In this document: one piece after another, positions 7,028-15,734 of the stretch
How positions within the stretch are numbered: position 1 is the first letter of the stretch
How the letters are laid out: each line of letters begins with the position of its first letter
Source of the DNA: Arthrobacter woluwensis
GTDB lineage: Bacteria; Actinomycetota; Actinomycetes; Actinomycetales; Micrococcaceae
Direction: 5' to 3'
Assembly: GCF_030816155.1 (NCBI RefSeq)
Contig: NZ_JAUSXR010000001.1
Coordinates: 3,038,001-3,102,000, forward strand
DNA: 64,000 bases
Translations under genes and position numbers: made by a program
The notes under the pieces: model-generated
What the model was told of the DNA's origin: nothing
What the model saw: the letters and a program-made list of their open reading frames with translations, nothing else
Databases searched by the model: none

Positions 7028-7705
7028 TCAGGCGTGTTCGGCCTCGTAGCGGACCTTGAGGGCGCCGCGCTTGACCTTCAGTTCGAGCACGCGGACGTCC
7101 TTCAGCTGGGACAGGTCCGAGACGTGCGTGCCGCCGCACGGCTCCGCGTTCACGCCCTCGATCGTCACGGTGCGGTGCCCGGACTCGTCGGTCGTGGCGG
7201 TGACGGCGCCGCCACGGGCGAGCACAGTGTCGAACGCCTCCTGCAACTCGGCGCGCACCGCGTCCCGCAGCTCCGGCGTCGCGAGCTCTGATTCCAGGCC
7301 CTCGGGGCTGAAGTCGAGGCGCGCCTGACCCGGATAGTGGCTGTGACCGGCGCTCTGCCAGCCCCGCGCCTCACCCAGGTGTCCTAGAACGTGACCCGCG
7401 GTGTGGAGCGCGGCGTGCCGCTTGCGCAGGGTCTCGTCGATCGCGCTGACCACCTCGGCGCCCTCCTCCAGCGCGAGCCCGTCGCCGCTCAGCACCACGA
7501 GACCCTCCTCGGTGCGGGACGGGACCACGGGAACACCGTTCACGGTGCCCTCGTCGGACGGCTGACCGCCGCCCTTCGGGTGGAAGATGTTGGGGCTCAC
7601 GGCGACCCAGGCGCCGTCGTCGTCCTGGCCTGCGGCCACCACCTGGGCGGGGGATTCGAAAAGGTAGGTGTCCCGGTAATAGGCCTGGTCCTGCGAGATG
7701 CTCAT
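7028..7705 (-). CDS. AlaX-type alanyl-tRNA editing protein
   Basis: The 225-residue protein matches free-standing alanyl-tRNA editing domains. It has FHPKGGGQPSD near residue 41, the HTAGH zinc-site motif near residue 101 and CGGTHVSDL near residue 190, which supplies the second Cys/His pair. It would deacylate tRNA-Ala mischarged with serine or glycine, acting in trans in the cytoplasm. The start is probably leaderless: TAAGGT (7712-7717 on the complement) is 6 nt before the ATG. The length is longer than the minimal AlaX-S form and fits AlaX-M. Confidence 0.85.
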   Translation of the reverse strand: MSISQDQAYYRDTYLFESPAQVVAAGQDDDGAWVAVSPNIFHPKGGGQPSDEGTVNGVPVVPSRTEEGLVVLSGDGLALEEGAEVVSAIDETLRKRHAALHTAGHVLGHLGEARGWQSAGHSHYPGQARLDFSPEGLESELATPELRDAVRAELQEAFDTVLARGGAVTATTDESGHRTVTIEGVNAEPCGGTHVSDLSQLKDVRVLELKVKRGALKVRYEAEHA

Positions 7706-7719
7706 GGTTTCACCTTATC

Positions 7720-7746
7720 TGTCACAGATCGGCCCCGGCCGGTGTC
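7720..7746 (+). promoter_or_regulatory. ECF41-type promoter for the carboxymuconolactone decarboxylase gene
   Basis: TGTCACA (7720-7726), a 16-nt spacer and TGTC (7743-7746) match the published ECF41 target layout (TGTCACA, about 16 nt, CGTC) except for one base. It lies upstream of the gene that ECF41 sigma factors typically control, and the ECF41 gene is the next one downstream. Confidence 0.65.
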
Positions 7747-7785
7747 TTCATGATGTCAGGAACAGAACACCCCTCAGGAGGAGTC

Positions 7786-8367
7786 ATGACCACCCGCATC
7801 CCCGCCACCGAGATCACAGGCCTCTACGGGGCCCTGGTCAAGAAGTTCAGCGCCAAGATGTTCGGCCGCGTCCCGGAATCCCTGGGCGTCATGTGGCACA
7901 GCCCGGGCGTCCTGAAAGCCTCCATGGGCTTCGGGCAGAAGCTGCAGAAGTGGAACCACTGCGACGAGTCGCTGAAGTCCTACGCCCACATGGCCGTGGC
8001 CTCGTACATCGGCTGCAGCTGGTGCCTCGACTACAACTACTTCATGGCCTACAACCAGGGCCTTGACCTGGAGAAGGCGCGCCAGATCCCCTGCTGGCGG
8101 GACTCCGACGTCTTCACGCCCCTGGAGCGTGACGTCCTCGAGTACGCCGAGGCCATGACCAGCACTCCGGTCGCCGTGACCGACGAGCTCTCGGCCCGGC
8201 TTCTGAAGGCCCTCGGGGCGCCGGCGCTCGTGGAGCTGACCAGCGTCATCGGCTTCGCGAACCTCACGACCCGCGGCAACGTGGCGATGGGCATCGAGTC
8301 CGAAGGCTTCGCCGAGGCCTGCGAACTGAAGCCCCTCGCGGCGCGCAGCGGCCACGGGGTAGCCTGA
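7786..8367 (+). CDS. Carboxymuconolactone decarboxylase family (AhpD-like) protein
   Basis: The start with CAGGAGGA 5-6 nt upstream gives 193 residues. The family signature is SYIGCSWCLDYNY near residue 70, where the Cys-x2-Cys pair resembles the AhpD redox centre, then ALVELTSVIGFANL and TRGNVAMGIESEGF. AhpD-like members reduce peroxidase partners or act in peroxide defence; others are decarboxylases. This type is the standard target encoded beside ECF41 sigma factors, and the sigma gene starts 5 nt after its stop. An ECF41-like promoter precedes it. The physiological substrate is unknown. Confidence 0.88.
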   Translation: MTTRIPATEITGLYGALVKKFSAKMFGRVPESLGVMWHSPGVLKASMGFGQKLQKWNHCDESLKSYAHMAVASYIGCSWCLDYNYFMAYNQGLDLEKARQIPCWRDSDVFTPLERDVLEYAEAMTSTPVAVTDELSARLLKALGAPALVELTSVIGFANLTTRGNVAMGIESEGFAEACELKPLAARSGHGVA

Positions 8368-8372
8368 GCGCC

Positions 8373-9272
8373 ATGAGCAGCCCCGGCGCCATCGACAGCG
8401 CGGACCCGTTCGTCACCCACCGCAGCCTGCTCTTCACCGTGGCCTACGAGATGCTCGGCTCCGCCGCGGACGCCGAGGATCTGGTGCAGGAGGCCTGGCT
8501 GCGGTGGGCCGGGCTGGATCCGGCCTCCCGCGCGGAGGTGCGCGACCCGCGCGCCTATCTGGTCCGGACGGTCACGCGCCTGGCGCTCAACCAGCTCCGG
8601 ACCCTGGCGCGGCGGCGGGAGGACTACATCGGGGAATGGCTTCCCGAGCCGGTGCTCACCGTGCCGGATGTGGCCGACGACGTCGAGCTGGCCGAGAGCG
8701 TCTCGATCGCCATGCTGACGGTGCTGGAGTCGCTGGCGCCGGTGGAGCGCGCGGTGTTCGTGCTGCGCGAGGTGTTCGACACCCCATACGAAGAGATCGC
8801 CCAGGCGGTGGACAAGTCGCCGGCCGCGGTGCGGCAGATCGTCAGCCGCGCCCGGTCCCACGTGGCCGCGCGGCGTCCTCGCCTCCACGTCGACCGCAGC
8901 GAGCAGCGCGCAGTCGTCGAGCAGTTCTTGGCGGCGGTGAGCACCGGCGATGTGCAGGGCCTCATGGACGTCCTGGCGCCCGACGTCGTGCTGATCGCCG
9001 ACGGCGGCGGCCTGGCTCAGGCGGTCAGGGTGCCGGTGTCTGGCCTCAAGAAGGTCATCAACCTGCTCAAGTCGTTCCCGCAGGCGGCGGTGAATCCGCG
9101 CAGCGCGGTGCTCTGGCTCAACGGCCTGCCCGGCCTGCGCATCGACGACGAAGTGGCGGGCCCGACGCTCATCAGCGTGGCGGTCGAGGGCGGCCGGATC
9201 ACCCGGATCTTCGCGATGCGGAACCCGCAGAAACTCGGCGCCGTGGAGGAGGAGACCCGGCTGACGCGGTGA
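8373..9272 (+). CDS. sigJ: ECF41-family sigma factor with SnoaL-like C-terminal domain
   Basis: The 299-residue protein has sigma region 2 (YEMLGSAADAEDLVQEAWLR, about residues 28-47), region 4 (VFVLREVFDTPYEEIAQAVD) and a C-terminal extension of about 100 residues starting at VVEQFLAAVSTGDVQGLMD. That extension is the SnoaL/NTF2-like domain of ECF41 (SigJ-type) sigma factors and contains the conserved DGGG. In this group the fused domain replaces a separate anti-sigma factor and both activates and inhibits. A leaderless start is likely: TAGCCT (8360-8365) lies 7 nt before the ATG, inside the end of the upstream gene. The carboxymuconolactone decarboxylase neighbour supports the assignment. 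Confidence 0.9.
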   Translation: MSSPGAIDSADPFVTHRSLLFTVAYEMLGSAADAEDLVQEAWLRWAGLDPASRAEVRDPRAYLVRTVTRLALNQLRTLARRREDYIGEWLPEPVLTVPDVADDVELAESVSIAMLTVLESLAPVERAVFVLREVFDTPYEEIAQAVDKSPAAVRQIVSRARSHVAARRPRLHVDRSEQRAVVEQFLAAVSTGDVQGLMDVLAPDVVLIADGGGLAQAVRVPVSGLKKVINLLKSFPQAAVNPRSAVLWLNGLPGLRIDDEVAGPTLISVAVEGGRITRIFAMRNPQKLGAVEEETRLTR

Positions 9273-9291
9273 GTACCGGGGCTGGGTTTTC

Positions 9292-9744
9292 CTAGCTCTC
9301 CCCCATGGCGGCGTTGAAGCGGTCCAGCATCTCGGCGAACGCCTCCAGGTCCTCGTTGGACCAATCGGCGAGACGCTCGGTCATGATCTCGTTGAGCAAG
9401 CGGGCCGAGGTCACCAGCGCCTCCTCACCCTCCGGGGTGAGCCGCAGGGCCTGACTGCGCGCGGTGGACTCCGGGTCCACCGCGGCCATGAGCCCCATAC
9501 GGGTGAGCGCCGCGAGCTGCCGGGACACCGTGGAGCGGTTGAGTTCGAAGTGCGTGGCCATGTCCACGGCACGGCACCCGGGGTGGGAGCGGATGTACTC
9601 CAGCATCGAATGGTCCACGGGCGAGAGCGTCTGGTTGGAGCGCCTCAGCCGGGCGCTCCCCCGTCTGCTGACCGTGGTCAGGCCCGTCTGAATACGGGCG
9701 ACGGCGGCGTTGTGCTCGGCATGCTCCTTCTCCGGTGTCACCAT
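9292..9744 (-). CDS. MarR family transcriptional regulator
   Basis: The 150-residue protein has a winged helix: LEYIRSHPGCRAVDMATHFE, then LNRSTVSRQLAALTRMGLM (recognition helix, about residues 68-85), and a wing with RSQALRLTPEGEEAL. Length and fold are typical of MarR repressors that respond to small phenolic or oxidant ligands. The start is ATG 9742-9744; TAGGCT 6 nt upstream suggests a leaderless message, although GGAGGG also lies in that gap. No divergent target is adjacent, and the LacI-type gene is in the same direction upstream. Its target is unknown. Confidence 0.88.
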   Translation of the reverse strand: MVTPEKEHAEHNAAVARIQTGLTTVSRRGSARLRRSNQTLSPVDHSMLEYIRSHPGCRAVDMATHFELNRSTVSRQLAALTRMGLMAAVDPESTARSQALRLTPEGEEALVTSARLLNEIMTERLADWSNEDLEAFAEMLDRFNAAMGES

Positions 9745-9804
9745 CCCTCCAGCCTAGTGCCGCGGCTGTCACGCCGGAGTCACGTCGGAGCGGTGGGCAC
9801 CGTC

Positions 9805-10854
9805 TCAGGCGGACCCGCGCACCACGAGCTCGGTCTCCAGAACGGTCCGGCGGGGCGGCTCGGCGCCGGTGAGAAGGTCGATGAGGACACCGGCCGTCGC
9901 CTCCCCCAGCGCATGGAGCGGCTGGCGGATCGTGGTCAGGGGCGGGTTCGTGGAGATCGCGACCGGGGAGTCGTCATAGCCGACGATCGCGACGTCCTCC
10001 GGGACCCTGACTCCCTCCGCGCTGAGGGTCTCCAGCGCGCCACGGGCCATGAGGTCGTTCGCCGCGAAGATCGCATCGGGCAGCCGCCCGCCCGGCTCAG
10101 CGGCCCGGGCGAGCAGCTGGCGTGCGGCCTTGACGCCGTCGGCCTCGAAGTAGTCGCCGGGGACCTCCGCGAAGGGTTCCAGCCCGGCGTCGAGGAGTGC
10201 CTTGCGGAATCCCTGGAGCCGGTCCTCCGCGGCACCCATCGAAAGGGAACCGGTGATGGTCGCGATCCTGGTGCGTCCCGTGCTGATCAGGTGGTCGGCC
10301 GCGTACCGCGCGCCGGTGACATTGTCGACGTCGACGACGTAATCGCTCTCCCGTTCGGCCCACGGCCGGCCGCCGAAGACCACGGGAACGGCCTCGACGA
10401 TGCTGTCGATGAAGGCATCGCTCGTGTGATACGAGAGGACGATCGCGCCGTCCACGCCGCCGTTGCGGACGAAACCGGTGACCCGCCCACCCGGATCGTC
10501 GCTGGCCACCAGCAGGTTCAGGACATAGTCGGAACGGGCGATCCGGTCGCTGATCCCGGCCACCACGGCCGCGAAGAACGGGTCTCCGAAGAAGCGGGTG
10601 GTGTCCTCCGGAACGACCAGGGCGATCGCATGGGTCTGGCGGGTGGCCAGGGAGCGTGCGGCACGATTCGGCACATAACCGAGCCGTTCGATGGCTGCTT
10701 CCACGGCTTCCAGGGCTTCAGGGCTCACCGCAGTGGAACCGTTCACCACCCGTGACACCGTGGATCGGGACACCCCGGCGGCGGCCGCGACTTCTTCCAG
10801 TGTCGGCCGGGTCGCGCTTTCCTTCTGATCCACCCCTGCTCCGTTCTCCTGCAT
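9805..10854 (-). CDS. cebR: LacI-family repressor of cellobiose genes (CebR-like)
   Basis: The 349-residue LacI-family protein has an N-terminal helix-turn-helix (LEEVAAAAGVSRSTVSRVVN, about residues 19-38), the hinge AARSLATRQT and a periplasmic-binding-protein-like core (DGAIVLSYHTSDAFI, DAIFAANDLMARGALE, VAIVGYDDSPVA). It lies in the same direction behind the ABC importer and GH1 genes. The locus carries four palindromes of the TGGGAGCGCTCCCA type recognised by CebR of Streptomyces, released by cellobiose. The name rests on these operators and on gene order, not on a sequence comparison. No such palindrome was seen before this gene, so it may be expressed constitutively. Confidence 0.8.
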   Translation of the reverse strand: MQENGAGVDQKESATRPTLEEVAAAAGVSRSTVSRVVNGSTAVSPEALEAVEAAIERLGYVPNRAARSLATRQTHAIALVVPEDTTRFFGDPFFAAVVAGISDRIARSDYVLNLLVASDDPGGRVTGFVRNGGVDGAIVLSYHTSDAFIDSIVEAVPVVFGGRPWAERESDYVVDVDNVTGARYAADHLISTGRTRIATITGSLSMGAAEDRLQGFRKALLDAGLEPFAEVPGDYFEADGVKAARQLLARAAEPGGRLPDAIFAANDLMARGALETLSAEGVRVPEDVAIVGYDDSPVAISTNPPLTTIRQPLHALGEATAGVLIDLLTGAEPPRRTVLETELVVRGSA

Positions 10855-10935
10855 ACGCTTCGGCTTCGTCGCGGATGACAGCCGTGATCTTACACTGCCC
10901 GCCTTCGGGCAGCGCCCCTCCTTTCGGGCACCGCC

Positions 10936-12363
10936 TCACACGGCGCGTGCGGCGATGATCCGTCGGTATTCCAGACCCGAGTCCTTCACCAGACGCTCCT
11001 GCGTCTCGTAGTCGACCCGGACGATCCCGAACCGCTTCTCGTATCCCCAGGCCCACTCGTAGTTGTCGAGCAGAGACCAGTAGAAGAAGCCGCGGACATC
11101 GACTCCCGCGTCGATCGCCTCGAGGACGGCGCCGAGGTGGTCCCTCAGGAACGCGGTGCGCTCCGAGTCGGGGACCCGGCCGTCGACGAGTTCGTCGTCG
11201 TAGGCCGCGCCGTTCTCGGTCACGTACAGGGGCAGGCCGGGGGCGGACTCGGCGACGCGCTGGAGCACCCGCCTCAGGCCGTCGGGCTGCACCTCCCAGT
11301 CCATGCCGGTGCGCGGGAGCCCGCGTTCGACCCAGTGCACCCCGTCGGCGGCCGGGAAGGGCGACTCCGTGCGACGGGAGACGTGGGCGTCGCCTCCCGG
11401 CGCCTGCTCGTTCGCGCTCCCCGGAGCATGCCCCGACACCAGCTCACCGTGGTAGTAATTGACGCCCAGCCAGTCGAGTGGCGTGGACACCGCGGCGAGG
11501 TCGCCGTCCCGGACGGCCGCCTCCCACCGTGTCACCGCTTCCGGGTGGGCCGACCGGATGTCCTCCACGATGTCCTCCGGGTACGAGCCCCGGAGCACCG
11601 GGTCGAGGAACCACCGGTTGAACTGTCCGTCGATCCGCCGGGCGGCGTCGAGATCGGCGGGGTCCTGCGGATCGGCGGGATCCGCGACCGTCAGGTTGAG
11701 CGTGATGCCGCATTCCAGGGTGTCATCACGCTCGCGCAGGGCCTCGATCGTGCGTCCGTGGGCGAGCAGCAGGTGGTGGGCGGCCAGCAGTCCGTCGCCG
11801 GCGTCGTACCGGCCCGGGGCATGCGCACCCGCGGTGTAGGAGAGGAAGGACGAACACCACGGCTCGTTCAGCGTCGTCCAGTGCTTCACCCGGTCGCCGA
11901 GCGCGTCGTGCAGGGTGAGCCCGTACTCGACGAACCGGTCCGAGGTCTCGCGGACGGTCCAGCCGCCCTTCTCCTCCAGCGCCTGCGGCATGTCCCAGTG
12001 GTAGAGCGTCAGCCAGGGCAGGATGCCCGCCTCCAGGAGCTCGTCCACCAGGCGGTCGTAGAACGCGACCCCGGCCGGGTTGACCGCGCCGCCGTCCGGC
12101 CGCACCCGCGACCACGACGCCGAGAACCGGTAACTCTGCAGGCCCAGCTCGCGCATCAGCGCGACGTCCTCGGGGTACCGGTTGTAGTGGTCGCAGGCCA
12201 CATCCCCGGTGTCGCCATTCACCACGGCCCCGGGAACCCGGCTGAAGGCGTCCCAGATCGAGGCGGTGCGGCCGTCGTCGAACGCGGCGCCCTCGATCTG
12301 ATACGCGGCGGTCGCGGCGCCGAAGAGGAACTTCTCCGGGAAGGGTCGGGACATACGGGTCAT
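10936..12363 (-). CDS. bglC: GH1 beta-glucosidase
   Basis: The 475-residue protein is a full-length family 1 glycoside hydrolase: FLFGAATAAYQIEG near residue 12, the acid/base TLNEP (Glu167) and the nucleophile VTENG (Glu383), followed by GFFYWSLLDNYEWAWGY near the end. It has no signal peptide, so it would hydrolyse imported cellobiose in the cytoplasm. Its ATG overlaps the stop of the second permease gene by 4 nt, placing it as the last gene of the importer operon. This copies the cebEFG-bglC order known from Streptomyces, which is why I use that symbol; the exact glucoside preference is inferred. Confidence 0.9.
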   Translation of the reverse strand: MTRMSRPFPEKFLFGAATAAYQIEGAAFDDGRTASIWDAFSRVPGAVVNGDTGDVACDHYNRYPEDVALMRELGLQSYRFSASWSRVRPDGGAVNPAGVAFYDRLVDELLEAGILPWLTLYHWDMPQALEEKGGWTVRETSDRFVEYGLTLHDALGDRVKHWTTLNEPWCSSFLSYTAGAHAPGRYDAGDGLLAAHHLLLAHGRTIEALRERDDTLECGITLNLTVADPADPQDPADLDAARRIDGQFNRWFLDPVLRGSYPEDIVEDIRSAHPEAVTRWEAAVRDGDLAAVSTPLDWLGVNYYHGELVSGHAPGSANEQAPGGDAHVSRRTESPFPAADGVHWVERGLPRTGMDWEVQPDGLRRVLQRVAESAPGLPLYVTENGAAYDDELVDGRVPDSERTAFLRDHLGAVLEAIDAGVDVRGFFYWSLLDNYEWAWGYEKRFGIVRVDYETQERLVKDSGLEYRRIIAARAV

Positions 12364-13271
12364 CCTTTCACCGCACCCTGCATGATGCCGCTGACCAATT
12401 GCTTTCCTGCTCCGGCGAACAGGATCAGCAAGGGGATGGTCGACAGCAGCACACCTGCGAGCACGATCGAGTAGTCGACGAAATGGTTGGACTGGAGCAG
12501 CGACAGGGCCACCGGAAGGGTCGGGTCCTGCCGGTCGAGCACGATGAACGGCCAGAAGAAGTTGTTCCAGGCCGAGACGAAGGTGAAGAGCCCGAGCATC
12601 GAGGCAGCGGGCCGGGCGGCCGGCAGGCCGATGGTCCAGAAGGTGCGGAAGGAGCTGGCCCCGTCCATCCGGGCCGCTTCGATCAGTTCATCGGGCACCG
12701 CCTGCTGCAAGTACTGGGTCATCCAGAACACCCCGAAGGCGCTCACCAGCGCGGGGACGATGATGGCGCCCGTCTTCCCCGTCCAGCCGAGATCGTTGAA
12801 GAGCACATACAGCGGGACGACACCCAACTGAGTCGGCACCGCCATGGTCCCGACGACGAACGCGAGCAGCCACCCACGCCCACGGAAGCGGAGCTTGGCG
12901 AACGCCCAGCCGGCGAGCGTGGAGAAGAACACCACGGAGAGCGCGATCAGCGCCGAGGTGAAGACCGAATTCCACAGGGCCTTCCAGAAATTCAGGGCGG
13001 GGTCATTGACCACGGTCAGGGCGTTGGAGATGAAATTGCCGCCGGGGATCCAGGACATGTGAGGGTCGCGGAGCGTGTAGGCGTCCCCCGAACCGATCAG
13101 GAACGACCAGTAGAACGGGAAGACGCTCCCGGCCAGCACGAGACCGAGACACCCGTACACGAACCATCCGGGGCGGGTGCCGCGGACGCGTTTGGGGCGC
13201 TGTGAGGCGGGCGAGGTGAGCGCCGTCGTCGTGCTGCGGTCGCGGGCGGCGGCGCGTGTTGCGGTGGTCAT
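12360..13271 (-). CDS. cebG: Sugar ABC transporter permease, MalG type
   Basis: The 303-residue protein starts at an ATG that overlaps the stop of the upstream permease. A basic N-terminal stretch precedes six membrane helices. The EAA loop that contacts the ATPase is present (EAARMDGASSFRTFWTIGLP). It is the second inner-membrane subunit of a carbohydrate importer of the MalFG class. No ATPase gene is in the cluster, so a shared MsiK-type ATPase elsewhere is expected. Substrate assignment (cellobiose and cello-oligosaccharides) follows from the GH1, GH6 and CebR-operator context. Confidence 0.85.
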   Translation of the reverse strand: MTTATRAAARDRSTTTALTSPASQRPKRVRGTRPGWFVYGCLGLVLAGSVFPFYWSFLIGSGDAYTLRDPHMSWIPGGNFISNALTVVNDPALNFWKALWNSVFTSALIALSVVFFSTLAGWAFAKLRFRGRGWLLAFVVGTMAVPTQLGVVPLYVLFNDLGWTGKTGAIIVPALVSAFGVFWMTQYLQQAVPDELIEAARMDGASSFRTFWTIGLPAARPAASMLGLFTFVSAWNNFFWPFIVLDRQDPTLPVALSLLQSNHFVDYSIVLAGVLLSTIPLLILFAGAGKQLVSGIMQGAVKG

Positions 13272-14206
13272 CGCTGGTCTCCGTCCGTGCGCACCAGGGC
13301 GCGGGTGATGAGCATGTTGATCGCCCCGATGACGAGCACGATGAGGAACAGGAGCCAGGCCAGGGCGGCCGCACGTCCGAAGTTCCATTCGCCCCAGCCG
13401 ATGTTGTAGAGGTACAGGGAGATGGTCAGCCACTGGCTGTTGGACCCTCCGGTCCCGTACTGGTCATACATCCGCGGCTCGTCGAAGATCTGCAGGCCGC
13501 CGATGGTGGAGGTGATGACGACGAAGATGAGCGTCGGGCGCAGGCTCGGCAGCGTGATGGCGAAGAACTGGCGGAACCGGCCCGCGCCGTCCACCGTCGC
13601 GGCCTCGTAGTAGTCGCGGGGGATCGCCTGCATCGCGGCCAGCAGGATCAGCGTGTTGTAGCCCGTCCAGCGGAAGTTCACCATCGTGGCGATCGCGATG
13701 TGACTGGCGAAAGCGTTGGTGTGCCACGGGATCGGCTCCAGGCCGATTCCCTGAAGCGCGGTGTTGACGAGGCCGTACCGGTCACCGAACAGATTCGAGA
13801 AGATGAGTGCGACGGCGACGGGCGCGACGACGTACGGCAACAGCACTCCCATGCGCCAGAAGGTCTTCGCCCGCAGGTTCTGGTCCAGGAGCGCGGCGAG
13901 GAACACCGCGAACACCATCTGAGGAACGCTGGAGAGCAGGAAGATGCTGAACGTGTTGCGGAGGGCGATCCAGAACTTCGGCTGCCCCAGCACGTAGGCG
14001 TACTGGTCGAAGCCGATCCAGGTGCCCGTGCCGCGGACCTGGTCCCAGTCCATGAACGAGATGACCGCCGTATAGGCGATGGGGAAGAGACCCACGACGA
14101 GGAACAGCAGGAAGAACGGCGAAATATAGAGGTAGGGCGAGAACTTCAGGTCCCAGCGCGAAAGGCGCGCCCCGAAGCCGAAACGCCGCGGCGTGGCAGT
14201 GGTCAT
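13268..14206 (-). CDS. cebF: Sugar ABC transporter permease, MalF type
   Basis: The 312-residue protein begins with a cytoplasmic basic stretch and a first helix (YLYISPFFLLFLVVGLFPIA), then five more helices. The EAA loop is EAATVDGAGRFRQFFAITLP. It pairs with the MalG-type subunit, whose start overlaps its stop. A strong hairpin (14250-14284) lies between this gene and the binding-protein gene upstream, a common device for making more binding protein than permease. The sugar is inferred as cellobiose from the locus. Confidence 0.85.
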   Translation of the reverse strand: MTTATPRRFGFGARLSRWDLKFSPYLYISPFFLLFLVVGLFPIAYTAVISFMDWDQVRGTGTWIGFDQYAYVLGQPKFWIALRNTFSIFLLSSVPQMVFAVFLAALLDQNLRAKTFWRMGVLLPYVVAPVAVALIFSNLFGDRYGLVNTALQGIGLEPIPWHTNAFASHIAIATMVNFRWTGYNTLILLAAMQAIPRDYYEAATVDGAGRFRQFFAITLPSLRPTLIFVVITSTIGGLQIFDEPRMYDQYGTGGSNSQWLTISLYLYNIGWGEWNFGRAAALAWLLFLIVLVIGAINMLITRALVRTDGDQR

Positions 14207-14249
14207 GACAGGTCCTAGAGGGTTGTCCGGGCAGGAAGGCGGGAAACGG

Positions 14250-14284
14250 GCGGGGCCGCCCTGGTGTACGGAAGGCGGCCCCGC
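14250..14284 (-). terminator. Attenuating hairpin between binding-protein and permease genes
   Basis: A perfect 11-bp inverted repeat (GCGGGGCCGCC with its complement) and a 13-nt loop lie 7 nt after the solute-binding-protein stop. It has no long T run. Hairpins in this position usually stabilise the binding-protein message or partly stop transcription into the permeases. Confidence 0.6.
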
Positions 14285-14291
14285 AGCGGCG

Positions 14292-15563
14292 TTACTTCAG
14301 TGCCGTGACTTCGTCGGTCCACTGCTTCCAGGAGGTCTCCGCGTCCTGGGTTCGTTCCTCGACGCGGGTCAGGGCCTTCTGCATCGCGTCGTTGATCGGG
14401 AAGTAGCGCTGTCCCTTGAACGGCGCCACCGTCACGGCCTTCGCGCGCTCCGACAGGATCTTGCCGACAGGCGCATTGTTGAAGTACTTGTCGGTCGCCC
14501 CGAGCAGCGTCTTGTCAGCGAGCCCCTTCTGCTGGCTCGGGAAGGTTCCGGCGTTGGAGAACGCCTTGATCTGCTGGGCAGGGTCCGTCAGCCAGTCCGC
14601 AAGCTCCTGGGCGGCTTTGACGTTCTTCCCGTTCTTCGGCACCGTCAGGTAGGAGCCGCCCCAGTTGCCGCCCCCGTTGGGGAACACATTGGCGATGTCC
14701 CAACCCTTGACGCCCTTGGCGTTGCCCGAGATGACGCCCAGCATCCATCCGGGGCAGAGCATCGTGGCGAAGGAGCCGTTCGACAGGCCCTTCATCCAGT
14801 CCGGCGACCACTGGCTGAGGTGTGCGGACTGCGTCTTGCTGGCCTTCAGGACCTTGTCATAGGCCGTCTTGACCTGGGCGTTCGTCGTCGCGATGACCTC
14901 ACCACTCTTGGGGTCCTCGTACGCGGCTTCAATCTGGTTCACGATGCCCTGGTAGGTCCCGCCGGCCGAGTCGAAGAACGGCTTGCCCGTCGCGGCGGTG
15001 TACTTCGCACCCACCTCGAAGTAGTGGTCCCAGTCGCCCTGGAGAAGCTTCGCCACGGCTTCGCGGTCGGTCGGGAGGCCGGCTGCGGCGAACAGATCGC
15101 TGCGGTAGCAGACACCTTCCGGCCCGATGTCGGTGCCGTAGCCGATGAGGTTTCCGTCTTTGTCCGTGGCGGCTGCGGACTTCCAGTCGAGCCAGCGGTC
15201 CTTGAGCTTCGCGTCGACCGGTGCGAGCAGATCGGAGTACTTCATGACTTCGGGGAGCCAATCGACCTCGATGGCTTCGACGTCGGCCAGGCCGGCCTTG
15301 CCGATCTTCTGGAAGTAGTTCTCGCGAGCCTCATTACTGGTGGCGGCCCGGTTGTGCACGATCTTCACGTTGGGGTGGGAAGCCGTGTACTCCTTCAGCA
15401 GCGCATCGGTGTACCCGAAATCGTTGAAGGTCGCGACCGTGAGCGTGACGGGGGCATTCGGGTCGGCCTGGGTGTTGCCGCTGGAACAGCCGGTCAGAAC
15501 CAGGGATGCGGCGGCGACGGCCGCCGCGGCGGGGATGACGAATCTGCGTGCTGTGAGTTTCAC
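14292..15563 (-). CDS. cebE: Sugar-binding lipoprotein of the ABC importer
   Basis: I chose GTG 15561-15563 with AAGGAG 5-6 nt upstream; an earlier GTG overlaps that Shine-Dalgarno. The 423-residue protein has a lipoprotein signal peptide ending LVLTGC-SSGNT, so Cys would be lipidated and the protein anchored outside the membrane. The rest is a family 1 extracellular solute-binding protein (TLTVATFNDFGYTDALLKEY, then GYGTDIGPEGVCYR). It is the first gene of the importer operon. Two CebR-type operators lie 59-103 nt upstream. Cellobiose or cello-oligosaccharide binding is inferred from neighbours. Confidence 0.88.
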   Translation of the reverse strand: MKLTARRFVIPAAAAVAAASLVLTGCSSGNTQADPNAPVTLTVATFNDFGYTDALLKEYTASHPNVKIVHNRAATSNEARENYFQKIGKAGLADVEAIEVDWLPEVMKYSDLLAPVDAKLKDRWLDWKSAAATDKDGNLIGYGTDIGPEGVCYRSDLFAAAGLPTDREAVAKLLQGDWDHYFEVGAKYTAATGKPFFDSAGGTYQGIVNQIEAAYEDPKSGEVIATTNAQVKTAYDKVLKASKTQSAHLSQWSPDWMKGLSNGSFATMLCPGWMLGVISGNAKGVKGWDIANVFPNGGGNWGGSYLTVPKNGKNVKAAQELADWLTDPAQQIKAFSNAGTFPSQQKGLADKTLLGATDKYFNNAPVGKILSERAKAVTVAPFKGQRYFPINDAMQKALTRVEERTQDAETSWKQWTDEVTALK

Positions 15564-15621
15564 GGGCACTCCTTTGTGTGCGTGGTGATGATGCAGGGTT
15601 CATGTGGTGCGAGGTGGAGCA

Positions 15622-15635
15622 TGGGAGCGCTCTCA
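15622..15635. promoter_or_regulatory. CebR-type operator 1
   Basis: TGGGAGCGCTCTCA is a 14-nt near-palindrome, one base off the perfect CebR operator, lying upstream of the binding-protein gene. Its centre is 31 bp (about three helical turns) from operator 2. Confidence 0.8.
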
Positions 15636-15652
15636 AAAGGAATTTGAGTGTA

Positions 15653-15666
15653 TGAGAGCGCTCCCA
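15653..15666. promoter_or_regulatory. CebR-type operator 2
   Basis: TGAGAGCGCTCCCA is the mirror image of operator 1. It lies between the binding-protein gene and the GH6 gene, which ends 68 nt further on. The pair probably allows cooperative repression of the importer operon. Confidence 0.8.
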
Positions 15667-15734
15667 CGCGTGTCAATGGATTTCATCGACTCTCAGATCC
15701 GGGCGGGAAATCCCCCTCCGCGGACCCGAGCCGG

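Noticed and set aside
13268..14218. A 320-codon plus frame opposite the permease genes
   Set aside because: It is acidic and low-complexity, antisense to a permease with a clear EAA loop.
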